NCBI RefSeq assembly: GCF_905147045.1
Contig: NC_065904.1
Span: 11,532,001-11,596,000, forward strand
From: Nymphalis io
Taxonomy: Eukaryota; Arthropoda; Insecta; Lepidoptera; Nymphalidae
Direction: 5' to 3'
Length of the DNA: 64,000 bases
Below are positions 12,398 through 22,355 of this stretch, in pieces. How positions within the stretch are numbered: position 1 is the first letter of the stretch; the number at the start of each line of letters is the position of its first letter. Both the position numbers and the translations under genes were made by a program. The notes under the pieces were generated by a model. The model made no database searches and was not told the DNA's origin. It worked only from the letters and a program-made list of their open reading frames with translations.

Positions 12398-14686
12398 CTT
12401 TTTTTGATGAATTCTTTCTTTCAAAAGAAGCCTCAGAGGAGGTGGACCTGGCGAAGCCCCGATAACGTGACAAGGAACGAGATAGACTTTATCATTTCGA
12501 ATAAAAGGCACATATTTAGAGATGTTTCAGTGATCAACAGGTTTAATACCGGAAGTGATCACCGCTTGGTTCGAGGCACTCTAAATATCAACTTAAAAGC
12601 CGAAAGATCGAGAATGATGAGGTCTACTCTCCGACCTACCATGCTCCAAGCTGCTCAAGGCTCCGAAAAGTTCCAAATGGAACTTCAAAATCAATTCACC
12701 GCGTTGGAAACCATAAGCAGCATTGATGAGAGAACCGACACGCTGGTCAAAATACTGCAAAACACATCCCGCAAGTGTTTTCCGCCACAGAGAAGAGACA
12801 ACGCACCAAAACTCTCTGCTGAGACACTCGAGCTCATGAGAAAACGACGAGAACTACCATCGTTTTTGTCAGATAAGGCCTTAAACCGAACAATAAAAAC
12901 GCTGACGCGACGCGATCTCCGACGCTCCAATACCCGTGCCATCAAGGCTGCGATTGAGCAAAACCGGGGATCGAAAGTGTTCGCTCGCAAGTTTGGGAGG
13001 CCGCGTCTGACAAAACTTAAAACTGAAAATGGTGGGGTCGTTACCTCTAGGCCTGAGATTATCGGAGAAGTAGAGAGGTTTTATGGGCAGTTGTTCTCTT
13101 CAAGATCGGATAAACCCGTGGGAATCAGTATTGATGACCAGCGCGCCCCTCTTATGCGCCATTACTCCGAGGAGCTCCCGGTCGTTGACCAAGGAGAGAT
13201 TAGGGCGGCTCTAGAACAGCTTAAAAACAACAAAGCTCCGGGAGATGACGGAATCACAACAGAGTTGCTTAAGGCAGGCGGGACTCCGGTCCTGAAAGAG
13301 CTAGCAAGCCTCTTTAATTCCGTCATCCAACATGGCAAGACCCCGGAAACGTGGAGCGGGAGTGAGGTGGTACTGTTTTTCAAGAAAGGTGATAAAACCC
13401 TCTTGAAAAACTACAGACCAATCTCCCTCCTGAGTCACGTGTATAAGCTGTTCTCAAGAGTCGTCACGAACCGTCTCGCCAGACGACTTGACGAGTTCCA
13501 GCCCCCAGAGCAAGCCGGCTTTCGATCAGGCTACAGCACCGTGGACCACATCCATACTGTTCGGCAGATTGTGCAGAAGACCGAAGAGTACAATCAGCCG
13601 CTGTGTATGGCATTTGTGGACTACGAGAAAGCCTTCGACTCCATCGAAACCTGGGCAGTGCTCGACTCATTGCAGAGATGTCATATCGATTGGAGATATA
13701 TCGAGGTACTGAGATGTCTGTACAACGCCGCTACAATGACTGTCCACATCCAGGACTGTAAGACGAAGGCGATCCAACTGCGCAGAGGGGTGAGACAGGG
13801 GGATGTAATATCCCCGAAACTGTTCACCAACGCGTTGGAAGACGTTTTCAAAACGCTGGATTGGACTAGGTATGGAGTCAATGTAAACGGCGAGTACATC
13901 TCACACCTTCGATTTGCCGACGATATCGTCATCATAGCAGAGTCGCTGGAACAACTCACCGAAATGCTGCGTAGCCTAGGCGAGTCTTCCCGGCGTGTCG
14001 GTCTCGGTATGAACTTGGACAAGACCAAGGTCATGTTCAATAGGCATGTCGTGCCGGGACCGATATACGTCGAGGGGAAACCTCTCGAAGTTGTTAGTGA
14101 ATATACCTACCTAGGACAGATAATACAAGTCGGTAGGAACAACTTCGAGAAGGAAGCCGATCGAAGAATTCGCTTGGGATGGGCAGCATTTGGCAACCTT
14201 CGTCAAGTCCTCAAGTCGTCTATACCGCAATGTTTGAAGACGAAAGTCTTCAACCAATGCGTCTTACCTGCCATGACATACGGTGCCGAAACGTGGACAC
14301 TAACTGCGGGACTAGTCCACAAATTCAAAGTCGCTCAGCGTGCTATGGAGCGAGCTATGCTCGGAGTATCTTTGAAGGATAAGATCAGAAATGAGATTAT
14401 CCGGAAAAGAACCGGAGTCACCGACATAGCTTGCAAAATTAGCAGGCTGAAGTGGCAGTGGGCTGGTCACGTATGTCGTAGGACCGATGGCCGTTGGAGC
14501 AGACGAGTCCTAGAGTGGAGACCGCGAATCGGCAAGCGCAGCGTAGGGCGCCCTCCAGCCAGGTGGACCGACGACCTTAAGAAGGTGGCGGGCACCAACT
14601 GGATGCGGAAGGCGGAGGACAGGGAGCTTTGGCGCACCTTGGGAGAGGCCTATGTTCAGCAGTGGACAACGATAGGCTGTTGATTG
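12398..14686 (+). mobile_element. RTE-clade non-LTR retrotransposon, 5'-truncated, recent
   Basis: A 2,289-bp insertion bounded by an exact 11-bp duplication AAAGAAAATGG. The left end falls inside the endonuclease domain, so most of that domain was never copied, as is usual for 5'-truncated LINE insertions. The right end is TGTTGATTG: the stop codon TGA is part of a short TTGA/GATT repeat that forms the 3' tail, so the 3' untranslated region is essentially absent. The copy at 49483-51110 is almost identical. The open frame and intact duplication point to a recent insertion. Confidence 0.93.
12404..14683 (+). CDS. RTE-type endonuclease/reverse transcriptase, N-terminally truncated
   Basis: Polyprotein that nicks DNA and copies its RNA at the nick. 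The frame is open from the insertion edge at 12398; 12404 is TTG and the first ATG is 12407, but neither is likely to be the natural start, which is lost. Residues below are counted from 12404. Residues 14-30 (WTWRSPD...NEIDFI) and 51-53 (SDH) are the last motifs of an APE-type endonuclease; its earlier catalytic residues are missing. The reverse transcriptase follows: NYRPISLL, QAGFRSGYST, motif A AFVDYEKAFD at 403-412, motif B GVRQGDVISP, and catalytic FADD at 504-507. The C-terminal part carries LKWQWAGH at 682-689, then DGRW, GRPPARWTDDL and a YVQQW end typical of lepidopteran RTE proteins. No internal stop or frameshift. Without the endonuclease it cannot mobilise itself by the normal route, but the polymerase domain looks complete. 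Confidence 0.93.
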   Translation: MMNSFFQKKPQRRWTWRSPDNVTRNEIDFIISNKRHIFRDVSVINRFNTGSDHRLVRGTLNINLKAERSRMMRSTLRPTMLQAAQGSEKFQMELQNQFTALETISSIDERTDTLVKILQNTSRKCFPPQRRDNAPKLSAETLELMRKRRELPSFLSDKALNRTIKTLTRRDLRRSNTRAIKAAIEQNRGSKVFARKFGRPRLTKLKTENGGVVTSRPEIIGEVERFYGQLFSSRSDKPVGISIDDQRAPLMRHYSEELPVVDQGEIRAALEQLKNNKAPGDDGITTELLKAGGTPVLKELASLFNSVIQHGKTPETWSGSEVVLFFKKGDKTLLKNYRPISLLSHVYKLFSRVVTNRLARRLDEFQPPEQAGFRSGYSTVDHIHTVRQIVQKTEEYNQPLCMAFVDYEKAFDSIETWAVLDSLQRCHIDWRYIEVLRCLYNAATMTVHIQDCKTKAIQLRRGVRQGDVISPKLFTNALEDVFKTLDWTRYGVNVNGEYISHLRFADDIVIIAESLEQLTEMLRSLGESSRRVGLGMNLDKTKVMFNRHVVPGPIYVEGKPLEVVSEYTYLGQIIQVGRNNFEKEADRRIRLGWAAFGNLRQVLKSSIPQCLKTKVFNQCVLPAMTYGAETWTLTAGLVHKFKVAQRAMERAMLGVSLKDKIRNEIIRKRTGVTDIACKISRLKWQWAGHVCRRTDGRWSRRVLEWRPRIGKRSVGRPPARWTDDLKKVAGTNWMRKAEDRELWRTLGEAYVQQWTTIGC

Positions 14687-14697
14687 AAAGAAAATGG
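14687..14697 (+). repeat. target-site duplication, right copy (RTE copy 1)
   Basis: Exact repeat of AAAGAAAATGG at 12387-12397. Confidence 0.85.
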
Positions 14698-15817
14698 AAC
14701 ATGAAATGATAACCTTAGTTTCATTTCAAGGTATATCTTAATATTTAAAAAAAAACAATTGCAATAAGATGATACCGACTATTTTTTTATACGAAAAGTC
14801 GGTTTACAGCTGGCCGATAACTTCTGAATAAAAAACGTGAAAGTATTACAATTCGTTTGGACCCAATTTAAAACAGTATTAGGGAAGGAACAGTAAGGGG
14901 GAAAACTTTCAACAACATCGAACATCAATTACATAGGGATGTACCTTCAAATTAAATAAATATAAACAATTCTGTCTTGGTTATAATCAGCCACAGGAAG
15001 TTACAGTTTTAGAGAGTTAAATTGAAGGTTGAGGGGTTGATTCTATTATTTATGTCTATTATCTATTTTTTAGGGAGAAGATAACATTACAAATACAACA
15101 GAACAAATGATATTATTTAATAAGAAACTACAAAAAGAAAGACGAAAATTTCGGCATGTATTTCATTACATAGGAATCCTATGTATATATTCTACCTCCG
15201 GAATTTCCATCGACCAGTAAATCGGTCGTGGCTTGAAAAAAGGATCAAAACTTTCTCAAAATAAATCGAAGACTTATAGTGAAAAATTTAGAGATGGTGC
15301 ATGATTCTATATACTATGTTTAAAAATCGAATCGAACCATATTGATACTATTTTTGAATAATTGCAAATTTTAATCATAAGCGAACTGAAGTGAAAAAAT
15401 AAAAATAAAAATGCAGATAGCCATTACCAAAAGTTTTCTGATATTAAAAATAGCAATGTATCAAAACCTTGTATTGCTACTTAAAAAGTACATAAGCCCA
15501 ACTGGCTTATATACTTTATAGCATTGGTGTAAGGAGTTATATTTCATTTTTGTAGAAGTTATCTTATAAGGCTGACCCTGAGATCCCAAGTTCAATTAAA
15601 TTTGAAGTTTATGTCCAGAATTTTTTTCCAGTTGCATTTGGCCTCTTATATTATTGTGAGACACAAACCATCGAGAGCGAAGTCGTGTTGGTATAAACGC
15701 TTGTATACTATATATATTTCCTGCACATTAAAATTTAAAACCCCAAAAAATAACCTCATTTAGTAATAAAAACAGGCAGTCATAGGGATCGCCGATAGAA
15801 CTGAAAACTTGAAACTG
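14698..15817. other. AT-rich DNA, nothing recognised
   Basis: No repeat family of this window, no exon-like frame, no RNA gene seen. Confidence 0.5.
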
Positions 15818-16135
15818 TTAAGTACTAGTAACAGCCTGTGAATGTCCTACTGCTGGGCCAAGGCCTCCTCTCCCTTTTTGAGGAGAAGATTTTGAAGCTT
15901 ATTCCACCACGCTGCTCCAAGGCGGATTGGTGGAATACACATGTGGCTGAATTTCAGTGAAATGAGACACATGCAGGTTTCCTCACGATATTTTCCTTCA
16001 CCGTCAAGCTCGAGATGAATTATAATCACAAATTAAGCACATGAAAATTCAGTGTTGCTTGCCCGGGTTTGAACCCATGATCATCGGTTAAGATTCACGC
16101 ACTCTTATTACTGGGCCATCTCGGCTTTTTAAGTA
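15818..16135 (-). mobile_element. SINE-B copy, full length with target-site duplication
   Basis: Antisense copy: GTAACAGCCTGTGAATGTCC (3' end) at left, through CCACGCTGCTCC, TTTTCCTTCACCGTCAAGCT, B box GGGTTTGAACCC, to GGGCCATCTCGGC (tRNA-like head) at right. It is flanked by TTAAGTA at 15818-15824 and 16129-16135, a 7-bp target-site duplication. The 60-codon antisense frame inside it is SINE sequence, not a gene. Confidence 0.9.
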
Positions 16136-16860
16136 TATTTGTTCAAATTACACATCTATTGGCGCTCCTGGTAATAATTCTATCCCTTTTTGTTATATAG
16201 CTTTTTTATACATCAAAATAGCACAGTATGTCGCAAACTCGGTACATAATATTAATACAGCTTAATTTAAAGAAATAATAGTTAAAATACATTTATATTA
16301 TTTCAAAATACTGTTAGTATTTACATAAATTTCCACATTATTAACAAGTCGCGTCACTGACATGCTAATGCATGTCAGTGACGCGACATACACTCACACA
16401 CTCCTCAATCTTTATCCTTATCTAATTAACCCGCTTTAAATATCATTCTTCTTAGCTCGCTAAGCTTAGCTAAACAAACACAACAAATATATATTTTTTA
16501 TTTCAAGTTTTATAAGCCGCGACATGTAGTGTTAGTACATTTATATTGCAATTTTTTTTAACAAAGTTCGCTTTACATTTGAAATACTACTAACTTAGCC
16601 TTATCGTTTTTCTTTCATGAATAAAACGCAGATAATTAAAAAGTATTTTATGATACATTTTTTTATTTCTAATTAATTTGTAAGTTGGATTTTTTCTTTG
16701 CCCGTGACAACTTAGTTCATTAAAGGAAACATTTACAACTTTTGGAGAACTTGATTGAAACTTTGCTTTTGAACGATAATTTATCTTAATAACCTTTTAA
16801 ATATTCGGTAATTTTAACATTAAGTAATTAATTTTCAAGTAATTACTTTTTATTAATAAA
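16136..16860. other. AT-rich DNA containing a perfect hairpin
   Basis: Nothing coding. The only structure seen is the 18-bp inverted repeat at 16348-16387, listed separately. Confidence 0.6.
16348..16387. repeat. perfect 18-bp inverted repeat with 4-base loop
   Basis: Left arm 16348-16365 (GTCGCGTCACTGACATGC), spacer TAAT, right arm 16370-16387 is its exact reverse complement. GC-rich arms in AT-rich surroundings. No poly-T or gene follows, so it is not an obvious terminator or RNA gene. Confidence 0.95.
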
Positions 16861-17060
16861 GGACCAGCTCAGGCTACGAGGAGCTTGAAAATTGGCAATG
16901 GTTACACTCTCGGGCCTTGAAATGGACGTAAAGTTTTCGCTCCTGAGCCTGTACTTTTCCGACCGTGTCAGATTTGTTGTCCCATCGGATTTTGAGAGTG
17001 AGGGAATGGAAAGAGCACATGACGCGTTCGTTCCATGCGAACTCAGCCAGGAGGATATCG
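16861..17060 (+). mobile_element. SINE-D body fragment
   Basis: Read on the minus strand this stretch (TTCCCTCACTCTCAAAATCC, then GATGGGAC; TCTGACACGGTCGGAAAAG) aligns with the body of the SINE-D copy at 21931-22283 (TTCCCTAACTCTCATAATC; TCCGACACGTCCGGAAAGAG). The tRNA-like head is absent. The 142-codon antisense frame 16843-17271 runs through this and the neighbouring SINE-C and is not a gene. Confidence 0.6.
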
Positions 17061-17132
17061 TCATATAGTTAAAAGTGACATAGTTATCGTTTCTATATAT
17101 ATTCGCTTTTTTATAATAAATATCACAATATA

Positions 17133-17398
17133 TGACGAGCCGGTTGGCGTGGTTGGTAAATACTTGCCTTTCACACCGAAGGTTGTGGGTTCGATTCCCA
17201 CCCAGGAAAGACATTTGTGTACATGAACATGTCTGTTTGTCCTGAGTCTGGGTGTAATTATCTATATACATATATATTTACCAAAAAAAATTACTATATG
17301 TAGTATATCAGTTGCCTGGTTTTCATAGTACAAACTTTACTTAATTTGGAATCGGATGGCCGTGTGTGAATAATGTTTCAGGATATTACTATAATATA
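17133..17398 (+). mobile_element. SINE-C copy, full length, tRNA-Glu-like head
   Basis: Head GAGCCGGTTGGCGTGGTTGG, anticodon-arm-like CCTTTCACACCGAAGG, and B box GGTTCGATTCC. The head resembles tRNA-Glu with a TTC anticodon, but the acceptor ends do not pair, so it is a SINE promoter and not a tRNA gene. The body (CATGTCTGTTTGTCCTGAGT, GATGGCCGTGTGTGAATAAT) matches antisense copies near 29.8, 32.1 and 54.3 kb. It ends CAGGATATTACT and an AT-rich tail. Confidence 0.85.
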
Positions 17399-17545
17399 TA
17401 ACTGAAATATTAACTTGCAAACAGACGATGAAAACAACTCCAAATTAATTATTATTACTTTCTTATTCTTAACACTAAAAGTTTTCCAAGTTCATGAGAA
17501 ACCAAATAACAGTTGACCACTCTATACAACTGAATCATTTTATAT

Positions 17546-17590
<45 letters not shown>

Positions 17591-18046
17591 TTTATAATTA
17601 AAGGTAATATTATATCCCTATTAAGTCTGTATGGGTCGCAATTCTCGCCCTACAAATCGTAACATCGTGCAATATTACAAACAAACGCCATAAAACCAAA
17701 TGCCAAGTAATTGCGAAGCCTTAATAACAATCAAGGGGGGAGGGAAGCAACATTTTTTCCATTTCGATTCATTAAATACATCGCAATGACAATTTCCGAC
17801 GGCCATGTTGGAACGTTGCCCGCTCACAATCACACCGGAAATGACGACTCGATTATTTAAAAACAAGCCAAGCGACTGCCAAATCGCGTGATGAATGATT
17901 CTATAACTTTTTAGATGATTCACTTCACTTTCGAGTTTATTGTTTATTTGTTTTGTTTTGTTTTTTATTTCAATTGTCATTAACATGTTTATGTAGTGTA
18001 ATTTAATAGTTAACAGTGCTATTTAATGCTTAATTTTTATGTAGAG
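17399..18046. other. AT-rich DNA with a long (AT)n run
   Basis: Contains the (AT)n microsatellite at 17549-17589. The 103-codon antisense frame 17675-17986 has no recognisable motif and a low-complexity start; I do not call it. Confidence 0.5.
17549..17589. repeat. (AT)n microsatellite
   Basis: About 20 uninterrupted AT units. Confidence 0.9.
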
Positions 18047-18110
18047 GTCATAACTATATCATGATTTTGCAAGTCGCGAGTGACTTGCAAAATCATAATA
18101 TAGTTATGAC
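18047..18110. repeat. 29-bp inverted repeat with 6-base loop
   Basis: Left arm 18047-18075 and right arm 18082-18110 are reverse complements with one mismatch; the loop is GCGAGT. Around the loop both arms read AAGTC/GACTT. Like the hairpin at 16348 it contains CAAGTCGCG. No adjacent gene or poly-T run. Confidence 0.95.
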
Positions 18111-20504
18111 TTATTTATATGAGTTCCTTTAAAGCAAACTAATAGTCTAAAATATAAAACTTTTCAGCATTCAATATTTGAATTTAAAATATTATGTATA
18201 TTTATTGGGACTAATACTGAATTGTGTATCAGGAAACCAAATATAATGTTAACAGACAACTAATAACACATGACAGAAATCCAACTTCTAGCATCAGCAA
18301 CTTCTCAACGTTAACACCAACAACTCAAACGTAACATATAAAAACGTTCGCCCTAAAACGACCGTGACAAATTCATTTAAAACGTTTTTCTATTTAAAAA
18401 ACATAGAAGCTATCAAATCAATTGTCTCTTTTTGATGCTAATATTTTAAATATAGAAAAGCATACATTAAGTCTTTAACAATAGATATTCAACTTAACGC
18501 ATTTATTATAATTATTTAATTAGAAGCTTAGACTCTGGAAATATATACAGAAGTATGAATGAAATATAACTAAGAAAGGAAGTTAGTTAGCTTATAAAAG
18601 AAAATAAGATATTTAGAAGACAAAGAAAAATGGCGATGAGTTGGTGATTCGGTTAGGATGAGAAAGCTTTTAAAATAATAAATCTACGAAAATTTTCTCC
18701 TGCCCAAACTAATTCCTGTACGTCTGGTGACTGTGAAAATTTCAGTTAAACCTGAATTTACGGCAGTTATTGTTGTGACAAGCTGAGATGATGCATGGCT
18801 TCTAGTGAAATTGGATGGAAGAGCGTACCACGATATATTAATGTTATTGGTGTATAACATATGTTTTTAGATTATTTGTTAAAATTATCATCAATCTTGG
18901 TGTCAGATATACCGTCAGACGAACCCCAAATATTTCAGTATATTTATACTTTCATCATTTTATTATTTTATTTACAAGTTTTTAAACGCATGCTATATTA
19001 AATGAAAAGCTTTTTTCATAATAGATTAATATTTTCAAAGCGCAGTTATTAAATATTTTTGATATATTTTTTATCAAATAGCTTACATAATCGATTTTAA
19101 AGTGAACTTTTTGTGAATTAATTTTATGTTCTCTGTTGCATAACAGAATATAATAATTTATAATTCTAAAAGCATTATCTATCAGCTTTATCTAGGATAG
19201 ATGGTTTTTACGATTTATCGGGATGAACTATCGGGTTATATTGGATTGAAGTCCTGTCAAATATGAGCATGTGGGCATAAAATATGCTTCTTCTGTTGTT
19301 GACCAAAAGTTGAATGTCCAAGCATTCATATGTGTTATGTTTGGTGATATCCTTGGCCAAGCCATAGAGGTCATAACTTCGTTAAGCCTAACTGATTAAT
19401 ATCTGCGGGAATCATCTGACCAAGATGACTCTACGCTCTAAATCAAGGCTACGAACGCTGTCAGGATCGCTCAGGATTTGGTACAAATTGTATTACGATT
19501 TGTAAAATTTAGATCGATCACCGCTAAAAATGTTTGCGTGGTGTGCTAGTATAGTGTGTTATAGTGTGTGTATATTGACATTATTAGCACAGTGTATGGA
19601 GGTAAAAGAAAATAATTTATTCAACGTATATCATACATCCCACATACATCGACTTTCATAGATTAGGCACAATAAACATTTTTCATTTTACGAAGCTTAG
19701 CAAAAAGATCGACAAAGGCTTAATTGTTATATATCAGGATTAATCTTTTCAAAGTAAAATACATGATAATTTTCTGTGAATAATATATTCAATGAAAAAC
19801 TTTTAATATCTGACCAATAATATTTTCCACACCTAATTTCAACTCGAGACCAGAGTTCGTAAAATCATCCAACCAAGCCAGCACTATACGTCTTGCTTAT
19901 TTTTTATTCTATCAGCTTCTAAAACCACTTATAAAATAAAATACATAAATCACTAGCGTTGGCATAGATTCAGTATACAGTTATACAAAAAGGCACGCCG
20001 AAATGTCTGTGCCTGGATCTAGTTTTATATTTTAGTCAGATGCCGTTGTGAAAAACGTAGCAATTTCAAAAAAGCGACACCTAAAACTTTTCGTGTGCTC
20101 CCAACACGAATAAAATGAATGGATCTCACGCACTTGACGTTTACAATCGCGGCGTTTTTTTTTAATACCGCACAAAAATACCAACGCGTTGATATAGTGT
20201 AACATGTAATAAGTAGATTACCAACACAGATACATGCCCCTTGCATGGCTCATATTACAGACCGCAATTATGTTTGTATAACATGACTATTCTTAAGCTT
20301 TTGCTTTACTTTTAATCCTTTATTTGTATTTGTCTTATTTTCTTGTAAGGATGCAATAAAGTTGTTTCATAATAATAATTATTATTATAATTATATAGAC
20401 GCGTGGGTAATTTTTATGTTAATTTTATCCCTTTATAAAAATGGGTATCTTTTTAAATATAGATATTTCAATATCTAAGATGAAAAAAGTAACATATTTA
20501 TTAC
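18111..20504. other. AT-rich intergenic DNA, nothing recognised
   Basis: About 2.4 kb without any recognised repeat family. The antisense 73-codon frame at 20025-20246 has no known motif. Confidence 0.5.
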
Positions 20505-20717
20505 TTTTTTTTATTCTTCTTCTCCTTCTTCTTCGTCGTGACACTCTTGTCGGAGCGGTCATGGTCGCCATGAAGTATTTTGTTATGGCACAGATGTTAT
20601 TCGCCTCACGAACCTTCGCCATATGTCCCTGTTAGTGGTGAGCCTGGTGCATTTATCCAAAGGACTGCCAACAGTTGTTTTTATTTGGTCGGTCCATCGA
20701 ATGGGTCTTCTACGTGG
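20505..20717 (-). pseudogene. LINE C-terminal remnant with 3' tail
   Basis: On the minus strand, 20717 down to 20583 encodes a C-terminal LINE segment: PRRRPIRWTDQIKTTVGSPL, then a TTNRDIWRRFVRRITSVP ending at a TAA stop. The pattern (R/G)RPxRWTDQI ... R..W...V matches the C-terminal tails of insect non-LTR retrotransposons and parallels GRPPARWTDDL...DRELWRTL of the RTE copy. Downstream on that strand (20582-20505) is a short 3' region ending in GAAGAAGAAGGAG-like purine repeats and A-runs. Everything upstream of this segment is missing. The two overlapping short frames here are shadows of this remnant. Confidence 0.7.
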
Positions 20718-21312
20718 TTTTTTTATAATTATATAATAATAAAATATTACGTTTCAGAATATATATATATAAATTATCATTTATATTAATAAAAAACACT
20801 CAGTTTTAACGTCAGTGCGTTACAATTTCCAGTATATCATAAACTGTCCGGATCGCGTAGCTTTTCATCAGTCAACACGTCGCGTGCTATTACCCGTCGC
20901 GCTGTCGCGGTGCAGATTAGCCTAATTAAAAACGCTACTCCAATAGATGGAATTTCAAATTTTAAGCCAAACAGGACGTTCCCTTATAACACTAAGTGGT
21001 GTGCGCTTGGAACTGTTTCGAATTGTCCAACTTTTACACCATTTTTTATATCTGACGTATACAAATATTAAAAAGAGAAAAGATGTTTATTATATGTTTG
21101 TTTGAAATGGATAAACTCAAAATCTACTCTAATTAACAGATTTTAAAATTTCTTTAATATTTCATTGATTTTTAATTTAATAATAAATTAGTTTAATGTT
21201 TAAGTCGAATATCATTTTCAAAAAAATGCAATCATTTAAAAGCCAAATAAATCCTCACTCAACAACAATACTTGTATCATTATTGACAAACAAATAAAAT
21301 TACTCAAAAATT
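20718..21312. other. non-coding DNA with a small CpG-rich patch
   Basis: At 20845-20915 the sequence becomes GC-rich; GTCGCG occurs at 20879-20884, 20896-20901 and 20904-20909. No exon was recognised. The rest is AT-rich. Confidence 0.4.
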
Positions 21313-21466
21313 TACGGCCTTGCTTATAAACTTTCCTTACTTTTTACTTAGTAGCTGTTTAGTTAAACACTAATTTCTCTCTTTCTATCATTATTGATTT
21401 GACATTCGAAAGAAGGAGACACATTACTGCTTAACTTATCTTAAAATGTTTATAAGTAAAGCAGTA
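21313..21466 (+). mobile_element. MITE-M copy 2 with TA duplication
   Basis: A 150-bp element at 21315-21464 starting CGGCCTTGCTTATAAAC and ending TTTATAAGTAAAGCAG, so the ends are imperfect inverted repeats. It is flanked by TA at 21313-21314 and 21465-21466, as expected for Tc1/mariner-type transposition. Core GTTTAGTTAAACACTAATTT and CATTATTGATTTGACATTCG are shared with the other copies. No coding capacity. Confidence 0.75.
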
Positions 21467-21930
21467 AATTATTATTAAATCTAAAATACCTTTACTGTAA
21501 CAGAATGTCTCTACATAGGAATAAATTTCAGTGGAATACATATATACATACATATATGTACGTATACATTCGGTAGTTATGTCGGTGAGTGCAGTGTTAA
21601 GGCGTTTCGGAGCCGTCCGCCGACTGATTTATTGCTAGCCTCGCCCCCCGGGTACGCTCGCTAGAATATCGTTCATTTTAAATTCATCTCCACACAGCCA
21701 AAATTTCACAGCAAAAATATTAGAAGCATTCTACTAGATATAAAAGTCTGGTTAGAAATAATGTCTTTAAACATTTTCTTAGATTTGGCAAACGTCGTTT
21801 AAATGTACTAAAAAAATTGTAATAGACTTTGGCTTAAAATAAAACTATTACAATTATATACAGAAAAATATATTTGTAATGCAACTTAATAAATTATTAA
21901 AAACTAATAGAGTCATTTATGTCGGCTTGA
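21467..21930. other. AT-rich DNA with a short GC-rich patch
   Basis: A GC-richer piece at about 21580-21655 (CGTTTCGGAGCCGTCCGCCG, CGCCCCCCGGGTACGC) resembles no element seen elsewhere in the window; I cannot assign it. Confidence 0.4.
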
Positions 21931-22283
21931 AATTATGTCCTCCAGACCGATTTCAGCCACGGAGGCCAATCTCAAGAGAGCCAACTGCGCAGGACATATT
22001 ATAGTGGCTAAGTGTGTGCGCAAACACAGGTGCACTCTCTATTCCCTAACTCTCATAATCTGATGTTACGGCAATCCGACACGTCCGGAAAGAGCTCAGG
22101 CGCAGAACCAACGGCTTTACGTGCTTTCCGAGTCATGGGAGTGTACACACTACCAACTTTAAGACTCCGAGTTGCTACTGAGAATTTTCGACTGAAAAAC
22201 CCAAATACTTTTTATTGGCCCGACCTGAGACTTCAGGACCTCCGAGTCTGCGGCCTTACATCTAACCACTAGACCAACGAGGC
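21931..22283 (-). mobile_element. SINE-D copy, full length, tRNA-like head
   Basis: On the minus strand it starts GCCTCGTTGGTCTAGTGGTT (A-box-like TGGTCTAGTGG), continues with AGGCCGCAGACTCGGAGGTC, a damaged B-box region, GGCCAATAAAAAGTATTTGG, and a long body ending near GGAGGACATAATT. Fragments occur at 16861, 30301, 41374 and 44150. The 86-codon frame at 22012-22272 is antisense SINE sequence. Confidence 0.75.
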
Positions 22284-22355
22284 TTGAAATATTTACAATA
22301 CTAAATGGCCATTCCATTTTTTGTTATATATAACTAATAATAATCTTTAAATACT

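Noticed and set aside
12691..14382. Open frames on other frames and the opposite strand inside RTE copy 1 (and the same set in copy 2)
   Set aside because: They overlap the long reverse transcriptase frame and encode nothing recognisable; they are shadows of the real frame.
17136..17208. tRNA-Glu-like gene at the start of SINE-C
   Set aside because: The A and B boxes are present, but the acceptor ends do not pair and the sequence continues into a repeated SINE body. It is a SINE promoter.
16843..17271. 142-codon antisense open frame
   Set aside because: It runs through a SINE-D fragment and the head of a SINE-C; no domain is recognisable and its length is explained by repeat sequence.
20441..20635. 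Leucine-rich 64-codon frame resembling a signal or membrane peptide
   Set aside because: The hydrophobic run comes from the antisense of the GAAGAAGAAGG tail of a LINE remnant.
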